A stretch of DNA of 6,507 nt from Gammaproteobacteria bacterium (GTDB lineage: Bacteria; Pseudomonadota; Gammaproteobacteria; JAJDOJ01): positions 1-6,507 of the forward strand of contig JALVEU010000386.1 in assembly GCA_027030565.1 (NCBI GenBank), given 5' to 3'. The translations under genes were made by a program, and so were the position numbers. Positions 3,982-6,507 of the stretch are shown piece after piece (position 1 is the first letter of the stretch; each line of letters opens with the position of its first letter). The notes below the pieces were generated by a model. It worked only from the letters and a program-made list of their open reading frames with translations, had not been told where the DNA came from and made no database searches.

Positions 3982-6507
3982 ATGAGCCATGAAGGGGCCT
4001 GTATCGGCTGCGAGGTGTTCCGGGACCAGTACCGCGCGGCGGAGGACGCCATCGCCCGACGCCTGGCCGCGGAGGCCCGGCAGGATCCCCAACGGCAGGC
4101 ACGGGTTCAAGCCGAGGCGAGAGCACTGGTGGAGGCGACGCGCCGGCGGCTGGCCCGCCACGGACCCTTCGAGCAGCTATTGGCGAGCTACGACCTCAGT
4201 ACGGAGGAGGGCCTGAGCCTCATGCTCCTGGCCGAAGCATTGCTGCGCATACCCGATGCCGCAACGGCGGAACGCCTGGTGGCCGACCACCTGGCCGGAC
4301 GCGACTGGTCACTCCCGGAGGCGGACGGCCCGGCGCTGCTCCAGCTCGCCGCGCGGGCGCTCAACCTGGCCGGCGGACTGTTCGGAGCCGTCCACCGGCC
4401 CGTGCCCGAGCCCCGACACGTCGTTGCGCGCCTGGTGGCCCGGCTCGGCGAGCGCCCCGCCCTGGCGGCCGTTCGCCAGGGCATGAAGATCCTGGCCGGG
4501 CATTTCGTGGCGGGCCAGACGCTGACGGAAGCCCGCGCCCGGGAACACCCCGGAGAGCGCTACACCTACGACCGGCTGGGCGAGAGCGCGCGCACCTCCG
4601 AGGATGCGGATCGCTACACCGCCGCCTACCTGGAGACCATCGAGTCTCTGGCGGGGCACGGCGCGGCCGACGTGATGCAGGCCCCCGGCGTCTCCATCAA
4701 GCTTTCGGCCCTGCATCCCCGCTTCGACTTCGCGCACTGGCCCGAGAGCCGGTCGGCGCTCATCGCCCGCGTGCGCGAGCTGGCCCTGGCGGCGCGGGCC
4801 TCGGGGATCGGGCTCACCTTGGATGCGGAAGAGGCGGCCCGGACCGAGCCGCTGCTGGACGTGTTCGAGACGGTGTTCGCTGACCCGGCGCTGGCCGACT
4901 GGGACGGCTTCGGGCTCGCCGTTCAGGCCTACCAGAAGCGAGCCCGCGGCATCCTAGAGTGGCTCGCGGGCCTGGCCTCTCGCATCGGACGGCGGATTCC
5001 GCTGCGGCTGGTCAAGGGTGCGTATTGGGACGCCGAGATCCGGCTCGCCCAACGCAAGGGTCTGGACGGCTATCCTGTGTTCACGCGCAAGGCGGCCACC
5101 GACGTTTCCTACCTGGCCTGCGCCGGGTACCTGCACGCACACCCGGAGCACTTTCACGCCCAGTACGCCACCCACAACGCGCATACCGTGGCCTGGCTGC
5201 TGACCCGGTACGGCGACCGCACCGACTACGAGTTCCAGCGCCTGCACGGCATGGGCGAGGCCCTGTACGAGGCGGTGCGGGAACACCACCCCCAGGCCCC
5301 GCCCTGCCGCGTCTATGCGCCCGTGGGGCCGCATCGCGAGCTGCTTCCCTACCTCGTCCGGCGACTGCTGGAAAACGGCTCCAACCTCTCCTTCGTCAAC
5401 CGGCTGGCCGATCCGGACACACCGGTGGAAGACCTGATCGCCGATCCGGTAACCCGGCTGGAGCGGGCAGGATTCACCGCCCACCCGCGCATCCGCCTGC
5501 CCCGCGACCTCTATCTCCCCGAGCGCAGGAACTCGACAGGCCCGGACCTGAGCGACCCGCTGGAGCGCGTGGGCCTGTTTCCTCGACTGCGCAAGGCCGC
5601 CGCGGCCGAGCGCCGGCTGGAGGCCGGGACCGAGGCGCCCCGTATCCTGCACAGCCCCGTGGACGGGGCACCCCTCGGCACGGTACGGGCCATGAGCGGC
5701 GCCGAGCTGCGCGCCGCGTTGGAGCGTGCCGCCAAGTCCTTCCCCGACTGGGACCGCCAGCCGGTGGAGCGGCGCGCCCTGTGCCTGGAGCGTCTGGCCG
5801 ACCGCCTGGAGCGGCATGCCCCCGAGCTGGTGGCGCTGGTGGTGCGCGAGGGCGGCCGCTGCCTGCAGGACGCCTTCGACGAACTGCGCGAGGCGGTGGA
5901 CTTCTGCCGTTACTACGCCGGGCAGGCACGCCAAGCCTTCGAGCCCCGGCCGCTGCCGGGGCCTGCCGGCGAGCGCAATGGCTGGAGGCTGCACGGCCGG
6001 GGTGTCTTCCTCTGTGCGAGCCCGTGGAACTTTCCCCTGTCCATCTTCACTGGTCAGGTGGCAGCCGCCCTGGTGGCAGGCAACAGCGTGCTCGCCAAGC
6101 CCGCCTCGGCCACACCCTTCGTCGCCCAGGCCGTGGTGGAGCACATGCGCGCTGCGGGCGTTCCGCAGGACGTGGTCCAGCTGGTGGTGGCCGGCGGCGC
6201 AGCCGTCTCGGAACACCTCCTGGGCGACCCGCGGATCGCTGGAGTGGCCATGACCGGCTCCACCGAGACCGCCTGGACCATCCAACGCCGGCTGGCCGCA
6301 CGTGATGCACCCATCGTGCCGCTCGTCGCGGAGACCGGCGGCATCAACGCCATGATCGCCGACAGCTCGGCCCTGCCCGAACAGCTGGTGGACGACGTGA
6401 TCCGCTCGGCCTTCGACAGCGCAGGGCAGCGTTGCTCGGCCCTACGCATCCTCTTCGTTCAGGAGGACATCGCAGGCGAGGTCCTGCGATTGCTCGGTGG
6501 TGCCATG
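3982..6507 (+). CDS. putA: Bifunctional proline dehydrogenase / P5C dehydrogenase PutA, first 842 residues; continues beyond the right edge
   Basis: PutA oxidises proline to glutamate: an FAD proline dehydrogenase makes P5C, and an NAD-dependent aldehyde dehydrogenase converts glutamate semialdehyde to glutamate, with the intermediate channelled between them. The frame is open for 842 codons with no stop, to the window end. The dehydrogenase barrel (about 170-480) has SIKLSALHP (238-246), LTLDAEEA (278-285), RLVKGAYWD (342-350), RVYAPVG (443-449) and LVRRLLENG (458-466). Lys240, Asp281, Arg342, Tyr348, Tyr445 and Arg460/461 correspond in spacing to E. coli Lys329, Asp370, Arg431, Tyr437, Tyr540 and Arg555/556. 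The aldehyde dehydrogenase domain (from about 560) shows SPWNFPL (680-686), MTGSTE (757-762), catalytic Glu784 in ETGG and nucleophile Cys818 in GQRCSALR. Numbering runs about 89 behind E. coli, so the N-terminal ribbon-helix-helix DNA-binding domain is absent and the protein should not repress its own gene. The N-terminus carries an unusual CIGC (7-10). Whether the C-terminus is short or extended cannot be seen. Confidence 0.96.
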   Translation, partial: MSHEGACIGCEVFRDQYRAAEDAIARRLAAEARQDPQRQARVQAEARALVEATRRRLARHGPFEQLLASYDLSTEEGLSLMLLAEALLRIPDAATAERLVADHLAGRDWSLPEADGPALLQLAARALNLAGGLFGAVHRPVPEPRHVVARLVARLGERPALAAVRQGMKILAGHFVAGQTLTEARAREHPGERYTYDRLGESARTSEDADRYTAAYLETIESLAGHGAADVMQAPGVSIKLSALHPRFDFAHWPESRSALIARVRELALAARASGIGLTLDAEEAARTEPLLDVFETVFADPALADWDGFGLAVQAYQKRARGILEWLAGLASRIGRRIPLRLVKGAYWDAEIRLAQRKGLDGYPVFTRKAATDVSYLACAGYLHAHPEHFHAQYATHNAHTVAWLLTRYGDRTDYEFQRLHGMGEALYEAVREHHPQAPPCRVYAPVGPHRELLPYLVRRLLENGSNLSFVNRLADPDTPVEDLIADPVTRLERAGFTAHPRIRLPRDLYLPERRNSTGPDLSDPLERVGLFPRLRKAAAAERRLEAGTEAPRILHSPVDGAPLGTVRAMSGAELRAALERAAKSFPDWDRQPVERRALCLERLADRLERHAPELVALVVREGGRCLQDAFDELREAVDFCRYYAGQARQAFEPRPLPGPAGERNGWRLHGRGVFLCASPWNFPLSIFTGQVAAALVAGNSVLAKPASATPFVAQAVVEHMRAAGVPQDVVQLVVAGGAAVSEHLLGDPRIAGVAMTGSTETAWTIQRRLAARDAPIVPLVAETGGINAMIADSSALPEQLVDDVIRSAFDSAGQRCSALRILFVQEDIAGEVLRLLGGAM

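Noticed and set aside
3960..3992. Ten-codon upstream frame (MPSGAHHHEP) overlapping the putA start, which might act as a leader peptide
   Set aside because: Its ATG has no clear ribosome site. The three His codons have no evident link to proline control, and no attenuator hairpin with a T-tract follows.
4954..6285. 443-codon minus-strand open frame and a 448-codon plus-strand frame (4959-6305), both overlapping putA
   Set aside because: The true putA frame is continuous through the whole stretch with intact family motifs. The other two are low-complexity, Arg/Gly/Pro/Ala-rich shadows typical of GC-rich coding DNA.

Overview
The window is high-GC DNA from a proteobacterium, most likely a gammaproteobacterium. 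That placement rests on the pairing of an OpgG/OpgH glucan locus with a bifunctional PutA, and the genus cannot be read from the sequence. Three units are visible, all complete within the window except the two genes cut by its edges.

The left third (about 1-2149, minus strand) is an osmoregulated periplasmic glucan (OPG) operon read opgG, then a small 132-codon gene, then opgH. OpgG has a signal peptide and both acidic residues expected of the GH186 beta-1,2-glucanase family. opgH begins almost at its first transmembrane helix and lacks the long cytoplasmic N-terminal region of the E. coli protein. The small gene between them ends in a segment resembling the lost part of that region. The glucosyltransferase therefore appears to be split into two polypeptides. 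Stop codons in both relevant frames at the junction show that this is not a single-base frameshift. The split is the most unusual thing in the window.

After a 194-bp intergenic stretch with a candidate promoter and a 16-bp near-palindrome comes one minus-strand gene (2344-3735). It encodes a stand-alone metallo-beta-lactamase-fold, beta-CASP ribonuclease of the CPSF73/TTHA0252 type, with every metal-binding and beta-CASP motif present.

A 246-bp divergent intergenic region (3736-3981) separates it from plus-strand putA, which runs off the right edge after 842 codons. This PutA has an intact proline dehydrogenase active site, and the visible part of its P5C dehydrogenase domain contains the catalytic Glu and Cys. 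It lacks the N-terminal ribbon-helix-helix repressor domain of E. coli PutA. Its leader carries a perfect 6+6-bp inverted repeat and the region has a 9-bp direct repeat, which could be sites for a separate regulator.

OPG synthesis (induced at low osmolarity in well-studied species) and proline breakdown (proline being a common compatible solute) both relate to osmotic physiology. Nothing in the sequence shows that the units are co-regulated. No RNA genes, CRISPR arrays, insertion sequences or other mobile elements were seen.
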